Source: Asaia bogorensis (GTDB lineage Bacteria; Pseudomonadota; Alphaproteobacteria; Acetobacterales; Acetobacteraceae). Taken from it: a stretch of 64,000 nucleotides of DNA. The position numbers were made by a program, and so were the translations under genes. Numbering within the stretch: position 1 is the stretch's first letter; each line of letters begins with the position of its first letter. The stretch lies in contig CAMBRC010000002.1 in the NCBI GenBank assembly GCA_945869965.1, positions 1 through 64,000 of the forward strand. Reading direction: 5' to 3'. The notes below the pieces were generated by a model. The model ran no database searches. It worked only from the letters and a program-made list of their open reading frames with translations, and had not been told where the DNA came from. This document shows positions 41,712 to 51,261 of the stretch, piece after piece.

Positions 41712-43505
41712 CTAGCGCATTTCTTCCACCGGCGTGACGCCCATAACGGCGAGGCCGGACCGGATCACCGTGGCCGTTGCCGCCACCAGGGCGACGCGGG
41801 CCAGGGTGTCGGTACGCTGTTCCGCCTGCAGGAAGCGCAGTGCAGCATCGTCCCGTCCCCGGTTCCACAGCATATGAAAGTCGCCCGCTAAATCATAGAG
41901 GAAAAACGCAATACGGTGCGGCTCCCTTGCAATTGCCGCACTCTCGACGACGCGCGGCCAGCTGGCTAGGCGGCGGATCAGGGCAAGTTCGGCTTCGTGA
42001 CTCAGGCTTTCCAAAATGGCCCCGGTGAGGGCGGCCGGGCTGGTGGCCTCCGCTCCCAGCATTTCGGACGCGGCGCGCAGCACGGAGCGGCAGCGGGCAT
42101 GGGCGTATTGGACGTAGAAGACCGGGTTTTCGCGCGTCTGGGCGACGGCGGCAGCGATGTCGAACTCCATCTGGGCGTCCGATTTGCGGGTCAGCATGGT
42201 AAAGCGGACGGCGTCGCGGCCTACCTCGTCCAGCAGGTCGCGCAGGGTGATGAAGGTGCCGGCGCGCTTGGACATGCGGACGGGTTCGCCGTCCTTGAGG
42301 ACGTGGACGATCTGGCAGAGGACGATGTCCAGGGTGGGGGCGCTCGCGGTGCCGTCGCCGAGGGCTTTGACGGCGGATTTCATGCGGGAGACGTAGCCGC
42401 CGTGGTCCGCACCCCAGATGTCGATCATGATCTGGGCGCCGCGGCGCACCTTGTCGGCATGGTAGGCGATGTCGTTGGCGAAATAGGTGTTGCTGCCGTC
42501 GGACTTGCGCAGCGGGCGGTCGACGTCGTCACCAAATTGGGTGGCGCGGAACAGGGTTTGCTCGCGCGGTTCCCAGTCATCGGGGGTCTTGCCCTTGGGG
42601 GGTTCGAGGATGCCTTCGTAGATCAGGCCGCGGGCGCGCAGGGTATCGATGGTGGCGTTCGCTGCGCCGGCGGCGACCAGGGCACGTTCGGAGGAGAAGA
42701 CAGCCTGGCGGACGCCGAGGAGTTCGAGGTCCTCGCGGATCGAGGCCATCATCAGGTCGAGCGTGGTGTCACGGACGATGTCGAGCCAGGCTTCCGGGGG
42801 GCCGACATGGGCACCGGGCGCGGCCAGGGTGTCGCCGTGGCGGGCCTTCAGCGCCTCGCCGACCGGGACGAGGTAGTCGCCGCGGTATTGCAGGCCGCCG
42901 GGGACCTGCTGGGCGTATTCGTCCTCGGTCAGCTTCGTGCCGAGAGCCTGAAGGTAGCGCCAGTAGGCGGCCCAGGCCAGGGCGAGGACCTGGTTGCCGG
43001 CGTCGTTGATGTAGTACTCCTTGGTGACATCGAAGCCCGCCTTTGCCATCAAATTGGCCAGCGCGTCGCCGACCACGGCACCGCGGCAATGGCCGATATG
43101 CATGGGTCCGGTGGGGTTGGCGGAGACGTATTCGACGTTGACCCGGACCCCCTGCCCCACCTCGCCGTCGCCATAGGACTCGGCGGCGGACAGGATGGCG
43201 GGGATCTCGGCGCGCCAGGTGGATTCGACGAGTTGGAGATTGACGAATCCGGGGCCGGCGACGCTGGCTTCGGCGATGTCCGGGTCGTCGCGCAGGCGGG
43301 CGACCAGGGCTTGGGCGATGTCCTGCGGCTTGCGGCCGGCCGGCTTGGCCACGACCATGGCGGCGTTGGTGGCCATGTCGCCATGGGCGACCTCACGGGT
43401 GGGGGTGACTTCGACGCGGGCCAGGAGCTCGGGCGCCAGGTCCGGCAGGTCGGCGGTCAGAGCGGCCAGAACGCGGGCGCGCATGGTGGCGAAGAGATGG
43501 GGCAT
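41712..43505 (-). CDS. argS: Arginyl-tRNA synthetase
   Basis: 597 aa class I synthetase. The HIGH motif is H136-IGH in SANPTGPMHIGHCRGAVVGD, the KMSKS-like loop is VRMSKRAGTF, and the C-terminal DALR anticodon-binding domain starts near 'ENPVFYVQYAHARCRS'. The N-terminal Add1-type domain precedes the core. Upstream (43506-43668) is filled with AT-rich repeats, then dgt on the same strand. Confidence 0.96.
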   Translation of the reverse strand: MPHLFATMRARVLAALTADLPDLAPELLARVEVTPTREVAHGDMATNAAMVVAKPAGRKPQDIAQALVARLRDDPDIAEASVAGPGFVNLQLVESTWRAEIPAILSAAESYGDGEVGQGVRVNVEYVSANPTGPMHIGHCRGAVVGDALANLMAKAGFDVTKEYYINDAGNQVLALAWAAYWRYLQALGTKLTEDEYAQQVPGGLQYRGDYLVPVGEALKARHGDTLAAPGAHVGPPEAWLDIVRDTTLDLMMASIREDLELLGVRQAVFSSERALVAAGAANATIDTLRARGLIYEGILEPPKGKTPDDWEPREQTLFRATQFGDDVDRPLRKSDGSNTYFANDIAYHADKVRRGAQIMIDIWGADHGGYVSRMKSAVKALGDGTASAPTLDIVLCQIVHVLKDGEPVRMSKRAGTFITLRDLLDEVGRDAVRFTMLTRKSDAQMEFDIAAAVAQTRENPVFYVQYAHARCRSVLRAASEMLGAEATSPAALTGAILESLSHEAELALIRRLASWPRVVESAAIAREPHRIAFFLYDLAGDFHMLWNRGRDDAALRFLQAEQRTDTLARVALVAATATVIRSGLAVMGVTPVEEMR

Positions 43506-43534
43506 TGGGCGGGGGTCCAGAAGGAAGGAAGAAT

Positions 43535-43655
43535 CTTCTTTTTCTGAAGAAAAAGAAGCAAAAAGACTTTCTATCCGTTCGCTTGCACGGCGTATCGTCG
43601 CTGGTCCCCGCCCAAACGGATAAAAGTTTTTTGGTTCTTTTTTTCAAAAAAGAAC
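43535..43655. repeat. AT-rich hairpin repeats (family A), inverted pair between dgt and argS
   Basis: A reverse copy, hairpin CTTCTTTTT-6-AAAAAGAAG at 43535-43558 with tail CAAAAAGACTTTCTATCCG, and a forward copy with tail CGGATAAAAGTTTTTTG and hairpin at 43634-43655. The tails face each other across about 37 bases. Confidence 0.8.
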
Positions 43656-43668
43656 ATGCTTTTTCCTG

Positions 43669-44826
43669 TCAGGCCGAATGCGAAATATCGGTGAGCCGCA
43701 AATGCTCATCGCGCGCATAGCGGTCGGTCATCCCCGCGACATAATCGCACACCGCGGTGGCGGCGCGCGCGGTGCCGCCCTCCCCTGCCCGTCCGCGCCA
43801 ATCAGCCGAGAGCAGGCCGGTGTCGCTGTGCAACAGGGCGAAGACCTCCCCGGTGATGCGCTTGGCCTTGGCGACCATGCGATTGACGCGCCAGTGGCGG
43901 TACATGTGGGCGAAGAGGAATTCCTTGATCGCACGGTTGGCCTCGGCCATCGGCGGGCTGAAGGCGACGACGGGGGTGCGGGCGCGGCGGATGGCGTCGG
44001 AGTCCGCGGGGTCGAGCTTGGCGACGCGGCGGCGGGTTTCGGCGATCAGGTCGTTGACCAGGGCGTTGATGACGCGGCGGATGGTTTCGTGGCGCAGGCG
44101 CTGGGGCGGGACGTCCAGGCTGGACGTCCGGGCAGCGGCCAGGGCGTCGCCGACGATGGGGAGGTGGCGGATTTCGTCGACGGCGAACAGGCCGGCGCGC
44201 AGACCGTCGTCGAGGTCGTGGGAGTGGTAGGCGATGTCATCGGCGAGGGAGGCGACCTGGGCTTCGACCGAGGCGTGGGTGTGCAGGTCGAGCTTGTGGC
44301 GCTCGTCGTACTGGGCGACGTAGGGCGGGGGTTTGCGAAGCGGGCCGTTGTGCTTGGCCAGGCCTTCGAGGGTTTCCCAGGTGAGGTTCAAGCCGTCGAA
44401 CGCGGCGTAGCGGGCTTCCAGCAGGGTGACCACGCGCAGGGACTGGGCGTTGTGGTCGAAGCCGCCGAAGGGCTTCATGGCGATGGCCAGGGCTTCTTCG
44501 CCGGCGTGGCCGAAGGGCGGGTGGCCGAGGTCATGAGCCAGAGCGAGGGCTTCGGTGAGATCTTCGTCCAGCATGAGTTCACGGGCGACGGAGCGGGCGA
44601 TCTGGGCCACTTCGATGCTGTGGGTCAGGCGGGTGCGGTAGAAATCGCCCTCGTGGTTGACGAAGACCTGGGTCTTATACTGCAGGCGGCGAAAGGCGGT
44701 GGCGTGGATGATGCGGTCGCGGTCGCGCTGCCAGGGGCTGCGGCCGGGTGATTCCGGCTCGGGGTGGAGGCGGCCGCGCGAATTTTCGGCCCGCACGGCC
44801 CAGGGCGCGCGGGCGTCGGCGGTCAT
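43669..44826 (-). CDS. dgt: Deoxyguanosinetriphosphate triphosphohydrolase-like protein
   Basis: 385 aa HD-domain enzyme of the type-2 dGTPase-like family. Key parts: SRGRLHPEPESPGRSPWQRD, 'IIHATAFRRLQYKTQVF', the HD metal site formed by RLTHSIEVAQIARS and 'ALALAHDLGHPPFGHAGE', and a downstream Asp in SLADDIAYHSHDLDD. It hydrolyses dNTPs to deoxynucleoside and triphosphate. ATG 44826 chosen as the first Met before the conserved N-terminus. Divergent from erpA, a common pairing in this class. Confidence 0.93.
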   Translation of the reverse strand: MTADARAPWAVRAENSRGRLHPEPESPGRSPWQRDRDRIIHATAFRRLQYKTQVFVNHEGDFYRTRLTHSIEVAQIARSVARELMLDEDLTEALALAHDLGHPPFGHAGEEALAIAMKPFGGFDHNAQSLRVVTLLEARYAAFDGLNLTWETLEGLAKHNGPLRKPPPYVAQYDERHKLDLHTHASVEAQVASLADDIAYHSHDLDDGLRAGLFAVDEIRHLPIVGDALAAARTSSLDVPPQRLRHETIRRVINALVNDLIAETRRRVAKLDPADSDAIRRARTPVVAFSPPMAEANRAIKEFLFAHMYRHWRVNRMVAKAKRITGEVFALLHSDTGLLSADWRGRAGEGGTARAATAVCDYVAGMTDRYARDEHLRLTDISHSA

Positions 44827-44966
44827 TGTGGGGGTCTCGCGTGGTGCGGGATCATGATCGGACTTTGCGCTACTGCGCCGCGCATACACAATGCCGCGGG
44901 CGGCTTCAATCCGATCCCTGCCGATGCCCCCTTCAATCCGGACCGCGGATACCCTATTTAAGAACG

Positions 44967-45326
44967 ATGGACACGCAGACGATGGATGCTCCCGCGCCGT
45001 TCCGCCTGACCGCACGCGCGGCGGCGCAGATCAAGGCGATTGTTGACGCACAGCCCACGGGCTCAGCGCAGGCGTTGCGCGTCGCGGTACTGGCCGGCGG
45101 GTGTAGCGGATTCCAATACCGCTTCGAGCTGGACGGCGCGCGTGCCGAGGATGACCTGGTGGTGGAGCATGACGGGGCGATGGTGCTGGTGGACCCGGCG
45201 AGCCTGGATCTGCTGGCGGGGTCGGAGCTGGACTATACCGACGCGTTGATGGGGGCGCATTTCGCCGTGCGCAATCCGAATGCGGCCTCGGCGTGCGGTT
45301 GCGGCACCAGCTTCTCGGTCGAATAG
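44967..45326 (+). CDS. erpA: HesB/IscA-type iron-sulfur insertion protein
   Basis: 119 aa A-type carrier that delivers Fe-S clusters to apo-enzymes (two large IlvD-type Fe-S dehydratases are encoded in this window). The three cluster cysteines are C46 in GGCSGFQY and C110/C112 in SACGCGTSF. The N-terminus MDTQTMDAPAPFRLTARAAAQI is slightly extended. ErpA versus IscA cannot be separated with certainty by eye; the position opposite dgt and before xth favours ErpA. Confidence 0.88.
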   Translation: MDTQTMDAPAPFRLTARAAAQIKAIVDAQPTGSAQALRVAVLAGGCSGFQYRFELDGARAEDDLVVEHDGAMVLVDPASLDLLAGSELDYTDALMGAHFAVRNPNAASACGCGTSFSVE

Positions 45327-45338
45327 GCCGCTGTCGCC

Positions 45339-46112
45339 TTGCGCATCGCCACCTGGAACGTCAATTCGATCCGCCAGCGCGAGGGCCATGTGGCGCGCTG
45401 GCTCGCGCGGGTGCAGCCGGATGTGCTGTTCCTGCAGGAACTGAAGGGCGAGGCGGCGGCGTTTCCGGCGGCGGCCTTCCGCGCACTCGGCTACACCGAG
45501 GCGGTGGTGGGGCAAAAGGCCTATAACGGTGTTGCCGCCCTGGCGCGGGTGCCGTTCGAGGTCGCGGCGACGCGGCTGCCGGGCTTGCCCGAGGATGATG
45601 CCCAGGCGCGCTATGTCGAGATCGTCTGCGGCGGCGTCACGATGATCGGCATCTACCTGCCGAACGGCAATTCCGGCGGCGAGGCGGGGTACGAGTACAA
45701 GCTGGCATGGATGCGGCATTTGCGGGCGCGGGCGGCGGCGCTGCTGGCGGCCGATGCGCCGTTCCTGATTGCCGGCGATTTCAACGTCTGTCCAACCGAT
45801 GAGGATTTCGCGCCGGGGGCGATGTCGGCGACGGATGCGCTGGTGCGGCCGGCAACGCGGGCGCAGTTCCGGGCGCTGGTGTGGCTGGGGCTGACGGATG
45901 CCGTACGGGCGCTTCAGCCGCGCGGGCCAATCTGGACGTTCTGGGATTATCAGGCGGGGGCATGGCCGCGCGACCTCGGCCTGCGGATCGACCATGTGCT
46001 GTTGTCACCGACGCTGGCGGAGCGGCTGGTTTCAGCGGCGGCGGACCGCCATGAGCGGGGGCAAGAACAGCCGTCGGACCATGTGCCCGTGGTCGTTGAG
46101 ATCGCGGATTAG
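45339..46112 (+). CDS. xth: Exodeoxyribonuclease III
   Basis: 257 aa AP endonuclease / 3'-5' exonuclease. Motifs: RIATWNVNSIR, FLQELKGE (metal Glu), GIYLPNGN, IAGDFNVCPTDEDF (catalytic Asp/Asn), 'RIDHVLLSP' and the final SDHVPVVVEI (catalytic Asp-His). The start is a TTG at 45339, 12 bases after erpA; no Met codon is available at the conserved N-terminus. It probably shares the erpA transcript. Its last 4 bases overlap the convergent small gene. Confidence 0.92.
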   Translation: MRIATWNVNSIRQREGHVARWLARVQPDVLFLQELKGEAAAFPAAAFRALGYTEAVVGQKAYNGVAALARVPFEVAATRLPGLPEDDAQARYVEIVCGGVTMIGIYLPNGNSGGEAGYEYKLAWMRHLRARAAALLAADAPFLIAGDFNVCPTDEDFAPGAMSATDALVRPATRAQFRALVWLGLTDAVRALQPRGPIWTFWDYQAGAWPRDLGLRIDHVLLSPTLAERLVSAAADRHERGQEQPSDHVPVVVEIAD

Positions 46113-46444
46113 CGCCAGCGGGCGCGGCGCCACACCCAAGTGCCGCCGGTCTGAACCCATCGTCCGGCCATGAAGCGCCGCCGATCGGGATGGTGGGTCA
46201 CATGGCGGCCGGAATTCCATACATAGCGCTCGGCGCCGGCGTCCCAGTTCCAATGTCCGGGCTGCCAGGAAAACCGTTCGCCATCCGGGTGGGGCGGAAT
46301 GGTTTGATACCGCCGCGCGGGCACCGGGGCGATGCCGGCCGGTTGCGATAGCGCCGGGATGGGCGAAATCGCCAGCAAAACCGCCAGCCAATAGGGCCCG
46401 CGCGAGCGGACCCTATCGCCGTCAGATTTTGGTTTCGTCCGCAT
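46109..46444 (-). CDS. Exported WxxGxW repeat protein
   Basis: 111 aa. N-terminal hydrophobic signal (WLAVLLAISPIPALSQ after a basic stretch), then Trp/Gly-rich repeats WQPGHWNWD, WNSGRHVTH, MAGRWVQTGGTWVW, the pattern of YXWGXW/WxxGxW repeat proteins found in the envelope of many Proteobacteria; function unknown. Its ATG lies 23 bases inside the end of the PEP-CTERM reading frame on the same strand, so it is downstream in that transcript. Confidence 0.72.
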   Translation of the reverse strand: MRTKPKSDGDRVRSRGPYWLAVLLAISPIPALSQPAGIAPVPARRYQTIPPHPDGERFSWQPGHWNWDAGAERYVWNSGRHVTHHPDRRRFMAGRWVQTGGTWVWRRARWR

Positions 46445-48334
46445 CCTTGGCCGTCAGCGCCACGGCCTCGGCCTTGCCGCGTCGGTTGCGCCGGGAGATG
46501 GCGAGGCCGAGCATGCCGACGCCGAAGACCATCAATGTGCCGGGTTCCGGGACGGTCCAGCGGAGGTTGTAGACATAGATGTTGCCGGCGCCGTTCAGGG
46601 CGGCACCCTCGTCAGTCGCAATGGTCAGAACGGCCGCGCCGCTCTTGCTGGTCAGCGTTTGGAACTGGATCGCAATATTGCCGGCGACCCCGGCGTTCGT
46701 GGTGTTGCTGATCGAGCCGGACGACGCGCCGTTGGAATTGAACGCACTCAGCGAGAAGGAGAACTCGCTAGCGTTACTGATGGTGATCGAGGTCAGGTTC
46801 AGGTCGGTCAGCGCCTTGGTGGCACTGTCGTTGGAGAGGTTGCTGATCAGCAGGTTCTGTGCGGTCAAGCCGCCGACGAATTCGCCGAAGAAGATGGTAC
46901 CGCCGTTGATAATGGGCCCGGAACTCGGATTGCTGCCGGTCACCGCAGCGCCGTAGACCGGGCCAACACCTTGGCCGGACAGCGTGGTGGTCGTGCTCCC
47001 GCTCGCGTTGGTGTTGTTCGCGCCGTTGGCCAGCGTCGTGGTGACTTTGGTCGAATCGCTGACGCGCGCGGTCGGGGCATAGGTGAAGTTGTAAGTGGCC
47101 GAGGTAACCGCGCCGCCGCCGAAATTGCTGTCGTTGAGGCCGGTAGCGCCGTTGAGCGCGCCGCCGCTGCCGTTGAATACGCCAGAGCCGGCGGCGACCG
47201 AGCCGGTCAGGTTGAAGGTGCTGGTCTTGCCGGCGAGATTGCCGTTGCCAGTGTTCTGGACGGTCAGCGCGGCGGAGGTCGAGGTGCCTACGCGGGCCTG
47301 GCCGAAATTGATCGTGCTGGTGACGCTGGCCAACGGGGCCACGGTCTGTCCGGAGAAAGTCTTGGTGACGGTTTGCGCCGCGTTGGTCTTGGCGTCGCTG
47401 CCATTGGTGAAACTCGCGGTGACCGTCGAGGTCGTGGCGGCGCCGGTGGTCGCCTGGCCGGTGTAGGTCAGGGTCTACGTCAGCGTGGAAGCGGCGGGTC
47501 CGGTCACGCCGTCGGCCAGGTTGAAATTGCCGTTGGCCACCGTTCCGGCGAAGCCGGCGCTGAGCGTGCTGGTCAAGGTGCCGTTCAGCGTAACGCTGAC
47601 CCGGCTGCCATCGCCGCATTCTTGACGTTGAAGCTGTTCGAGCCGGTCGCTGCCGTGCCGGGCAGGGCATACAGCGTGGTTGCGGTGGCGGTCACCGACT
47701 GGATCGGCGCCACGGCGATACCGGAGATGGTTACATTCGTGTCGTCATTCGAATTGGCCACGTAGCCCGTCGCGGCTGTCTTACTCGTTCCCCGGAACAC
47801 CGTCGAAGCCGTCTGCGCCCCGGTCGTGGTCGGCGCAAAGATAAAGGTGCGGGTGCGACTGGGGTTCGTGTCGTTTATGGCGGTTGCGATGACCGAATTG
47901 ACCGTGAACGTCGCCGACGCGGTAGGAAGCGTCGGCGCAGGGAAACCGATCGATACGCTTTTGGTCGACGTTGCCAAGCCCGCCGTCCGCGCCAACGTCA
48001 ACACGGCGCTCGAACTGGAGCCGACCAGGGTATAACCGGCTGTCGCGCCACTGGCACTGGTGCCAATACCGAACGTCGCCGTTGCCGCGGTTGTCGCACC
48101 GTTGATCGTGTAGATCACCGAAGCATTCGCCGGCGCGACCGAGGCCGCCAAAGCGGTCGCCAACGACACGGCAACCATGCCGCCGGCCGCCGATGCCCGC
48201 GCAATCGGCCGAGGTGCCGTCAACAACACGCTGGACGGACGCGCCGCCAAGCTCGGCGTGAAGGTCACTGAGGCCAGGGATGTCGCGGAAAGAAGGGAGC
48301 TCTTCACCTGAATCTCTTTCAGAAAACCATGCAT
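46422..48334 (-). pseudogene. PEP-CTERM surface protein with choice-of-anchor-D-like repeats, disrupted
   Basis: The reading starts near 48334 (ATG) or about 48306 (GTG after GAAAGAG). It has a long N-region with a signal segment MVAVSLATALAASVAPANA. The first frame runs to a TGA at 47585; the text 'SFNVKNA' then continues in another frame as 'GDGSRVSVTLNGTL', consistent with one missing base near 47617-47622. That second frame is interrupted by an in-frame TAG at 47475-47477 (LT*TLTYTG) and then stays open to 46422. It ends in VPEPGTLMVFGVGMLGLAI-SRRNRR, a full PEP-CTERM sorting signal. The protein would be a Thr/Ser/Asn-rich beta-repeat exopolymer component anchored by exosortase. The codon pattern is retained on both sides, so the damage is recent or the sequence has errors. 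Confidence 0.8.
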
Positions 48335-48499
48335 TTGATCACGGCGACAATCGCCGACAGCCGATAATGGTATCCACACCCGATGGCGAATCGCGCGCCA
48401 TTTCAATCCCGAGCACGCGTTTGGTATCATGCGGCGCGGACAACGTCAATTTTTACCGTATCCGCGCGCGCACACGCCGTCGTGAGCGCCGCCGTCGCA
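48335..48499. other. Upstream region of the PEP-CTERM gene
   Basis: 165 bases after the valS stop, presumably containing the promoter of the disrupted gene. Nothing else recognised. Confidence 0.3.
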
Positions 48500-51205
48500 T
48501 CAGGCGATGCGGCGCAACGCCGCGTCCAGGCGCCCCATCTCGGCTTCGGCGGTGGCCAGCCGGTCGCGGTTCTCCTCCACCACCTCTTCCTTGGCGCGGG
48601 CGACGAAATCGGCGTTGTCGAGCTTGCGGGCGATCTTGGCGGCCTCGTCGGCCAGCTTGGCGCGGTCGCGGGCCAACCGGGCGCGCTCGGCGTCGAGGTC
48701 GATCAGCCCGGCCAGCGGCAGCACCACGGTGGCCTCGCCGACCACCGTCTGCGCCGACCCGGACGGCACCTCGCCGGCCAGCGCCTCGAACGCCGAGGCC
48801 CGCGCCATGCGGCCGATCGCCTCGATCCAGCGGAGGCCACGGGCCAGCGACTCCGGGGCGGCGTCCTTCAGCATGATTGGCGCCAGGCGCGACGGCGGCA
48901 CGTTCATCTCGGCCCGCACGGTGCGGACCTCGGAGATCAGCCTGACCACCCAGTCCAGCTCGGCGCGGGCTTCGACGGCGCCGGGAACGGCGAACGGCTC
49001 GGGCCAGGCGGCGGAGATCAGGCTGTTGGCCGGGCCATAGCCAAAGCGGTCCCACAATTCCTCGGTGACATACGGCATGGCAGGGTGCAACAGGCGCAGC
49101 ACCTGGCCCAGGACAAATGCGGCGGTGCGGCGGGTTTCGGCGGCCTCGGCCGAATCCGGCGCATTGAACACCGGCTTGGCGAATTCGAGGAACCAGTCGC
49201 AGAACGACAGCCAGGTGAAGCGGTAGCCGGCGGCGGCGTAGTCGTTGAAGCGGTAGGCTTCCAAGCCCGCCGTCGCCTCGCCGATGGCGTCGGACAGTTC
49301 GGCCAGGATCCAACGGTTGAGCGGCAGGGTGGCCTGGTCCGGGGTGAAGCTCGGGTCCGGCGCGATGGCGTTCATCTCGCAGAAGCGGGCGGCGTTCCAC
49401 AGCTTGGTGACGAAGCTGCGATAGCTCTCCACCCGCTGCGGCCCGAGCTTGATGTCACGGCCGGGGCCGGTGAGCGAGCAGATGGTGAAGCGCAAGGCGT
49501 CGGTGCCGAAGCGGTCGATCAGCTCCAGCGGATCGATGACGTTGCCCTTCGACTTGCTCATCTTCTGGCCGCGTTCGTCGCGGACGAGCCCGTGGATATG
49601 CACGGTCTTGAACGGCACCTCGCCCATGAAGTGGATGCCCATCATCATCATCCGGGCGACCCAGAAGAAGATAATGTCAAAGCCGGTGACCAGGACATCC
49701 CCAGGGTAGTAGCGGGCGAGCTCCTTGGTCTGCTCGGGCCAGCCGAGGGTTGAAAATGGCCACAAGGCGGAACTGAACCAGGTGTCCAGCACGTCGTCAT
49801 CCCGGGTGATCGGGCGGTCGTCGCCGTAGTGCGCGCGCGCGGCCGCCTCGGCGGCTTCGGCGTCTTTCTCGACGAAAACATGGCCGTCCGGGCCGTACCA
49901 GGCCGGGATGCGATGCCCCCACCACAACTGGCGCGAGATGCACCAGGGCTGGATGTCGCGCATCCAGGCAAAGAAGGTGTTCTCCCATTGCTGCGGCACG
50001 AATTTGGTGCGGCCCTGCTCCACCGCCTCGATCGCCGGCTTGGCCAGCACGGCGGCGTTGGCGTACCACTGAACGGTCAGCAAGGGCTCGATCGGCACGC
50101 CGGAGCGGTCGCCATGCGGCACCTGGTGGGTGTGCGGCTCGACTTTAACCAGAAGTTCAAGCCGTTCCAGCTCGGCGACGATGGCCTTGCGGGCCAGGCC
50201 GCGGTCAAGACCGGCGAGGGTGTGGATGAAGGCGCCGTCGGCGTTGGCGGCAACCGCAATATCGCCGGCGATCTCGTCAAGGATGACGCGCGCCTGCTTG
50301 TCGAGGATCGACGGCATTGGCAGCGAATGGCGCTGTCCCACGGCGAAATCGTTGAAATCATGGGCCGGCGTGATCTTGACCGCGCCGGTGCCCTTCTCCG
50401 GGTCGGAATAGGTGTCGGCCACAATCGGGATGCGGCGGCCGACCAGCGGCAGGATGGCGTATTGGCCGATCAGGTCGCGGTAGCGCTCGTCATCCGGGTG
50501 CACGGCGATGGCGGTGTCGCCCAGCATGGTTTCCGGGCGGGTGGTGGCGACGGTGATGACGCGGCCGGGCTGGCCGGAGCCCGTGTCTTCGTCAATCGGA
50601 TAGGCGATGTACCAAAGATTGCCGCGAACCTCCTGGTTTTCCACCTCAAGATCGGAAATCGCCGACTGAAACTTCGGGTCCCAGTTGACCAGCCGGCGGT
50701 CGCGGTAGATCAGGCCCTGCTTATAGAGCGTGACGAAGACCTCGCGCACCGCGGCGGACAGGCCGTCATCCATGGTGAAGCGCTCGCGCGGCCAGTCGAG
50801 CGAGGCGCCGAGGCGGCGCAACTGGCGGGTGATGGTGCCGCCGGACTCGTCCTTCCACTGCCAGACGCGGTCGAGGAATTTTTCGCGGCCGAGCGCCTGG
50901 CGTGTCGTGCCCTCTTCGCCGAGCAACCGCTCCACCACCATCTGGGTGGCGATCCCCGCGTGGTCGGTGCCCGGCTGCCACAGCGCATCGCGGCCCTGCA
51001 TGCGACGCCAGCGCACCAGCGTGTCCTGGATGGTGAAGGTCAGGGCGTGGCCCATATGCAGGCTGCCGGTGACGTTCGGCGGCGGGATCATGATGGTGAA
51101 GGGTTCGGCGTTGCTGCCAGGTGCGGCGGCGAAGCGGCCCGCCCCTTCCCAGCCAGCGTACAGCCGCGCTTCGGTCTCGGCCGGGGTAAAGTTCTTGTCG
51201 AGCAT
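48500..51205 (-). CDS. valS: Valyl-tRNA synthetase
   Basis: 901 aa class I synthetase. MLDKNFTPAETEARLYAGWE start, HIGH equivalent PPNVTGSLHMGHALTF, editing domain with 'VITVATTRPETMLGDTAIAV', the KMSKS loop QKMSKSKGNVIDP, anticodon domain, and a C-terminal coiled coil ('LDAERARLARDRAKLADEAA'). ATG 51205 begins the conserved N-terminus; the longer open frame is not supported. Last gene of the pcm-tolC-popZ-valS run. Confidence 0.96.
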   Translation of the reverse strand: MLDKNFTPAETEARLYAGWEGAGRFAAAPGSNAEPFTIMIPPPNVTGSLHMGHALTFTIQDTLVRWRRMQGRDALWQPGTDHAGIATQMVVERLLGEEGTTRQALGREKFLDRVWQWKDESGGTITRQLRRLGASLDWPRERFTMDDGLSAAVREVFVTLYKQGLIYRDRRLVNWDPKFQSAISDLEVENQEVRGNLWYIAYPIDEDTGSGQPGRVITVATTRPETMLGDTAIAVHPDDERYRDLIGQYAILPLVGRRIPIVADTYSDPEKGTGAVKITPAHDFNDFAVGQRHSLPMPSILDKQARVILDEIAGDIAVAANADGAFIHTLAGLDRGLARKAIVAELERLELLVKVEPHTHQVPHGDRSGVPIEPLLTVQWYANAAVLAKPAIEAVEQGRTKFVPQQWENTFFAWMRDIQPWCISRQLWWGHRIPAWYGPDGHVFVEKDAEAAEAAARAHYGDDRPITRDDDVLDTWFSSALWPFSTLGWPEQTKELARYYPGDVLVTGFDIIFFWVARMMMMGIHFMGEVPFKTVHIHGLVRDERGQKMSKSKGNVIDPLELIDRFGTDALRFTICSLTGPGRDIKLGPQRVESYRSFVTKLWNAARFCEMNAIAPDPSFTPDQATLPLNRWILAELSDAIGEATAGLEAYRFNDYAAAGYRFTWLSFCDWFLEFAKPVFNAPDSAEAAETRRTAAFVLGQVLRLLHPAMPYVTEELWDRFGYGPANSLISAAWPEPFAVPGAVEARAELDWVVRLISEVRTVRAEMNVPPSRLAPIMLKDAAPESLARGLRWIEAIGRMARASAFEALAGEVPSGSAQTVVGEATVVLPLAGLIDLDAERARLARDRAKLADEAAKIARKLDNADFVARAKEEVVEENRDRLATAEAEMGRLDAALRRIA

Positions 51206-51261
51206 TTTTGCAGGTCTCTGGTCGGGCAAAGGGGGAGGCGGCGGGGAACCGGCGGTGGCGT

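Noticed and set aside
41997-43547. 516-codon plus-strand open frame opposite argS
   Set aside because: Gly/Asp-rich shadow; argS carries HIGH and MSKR on the other strand.
46774-47670. Minus-strand open frame inside the PEP-CTERM gene
   Set aside because: Arg/Gln-rich out-of-frame reading; the Thr/Ser/Gly repeat pattern lies in the other two frames.
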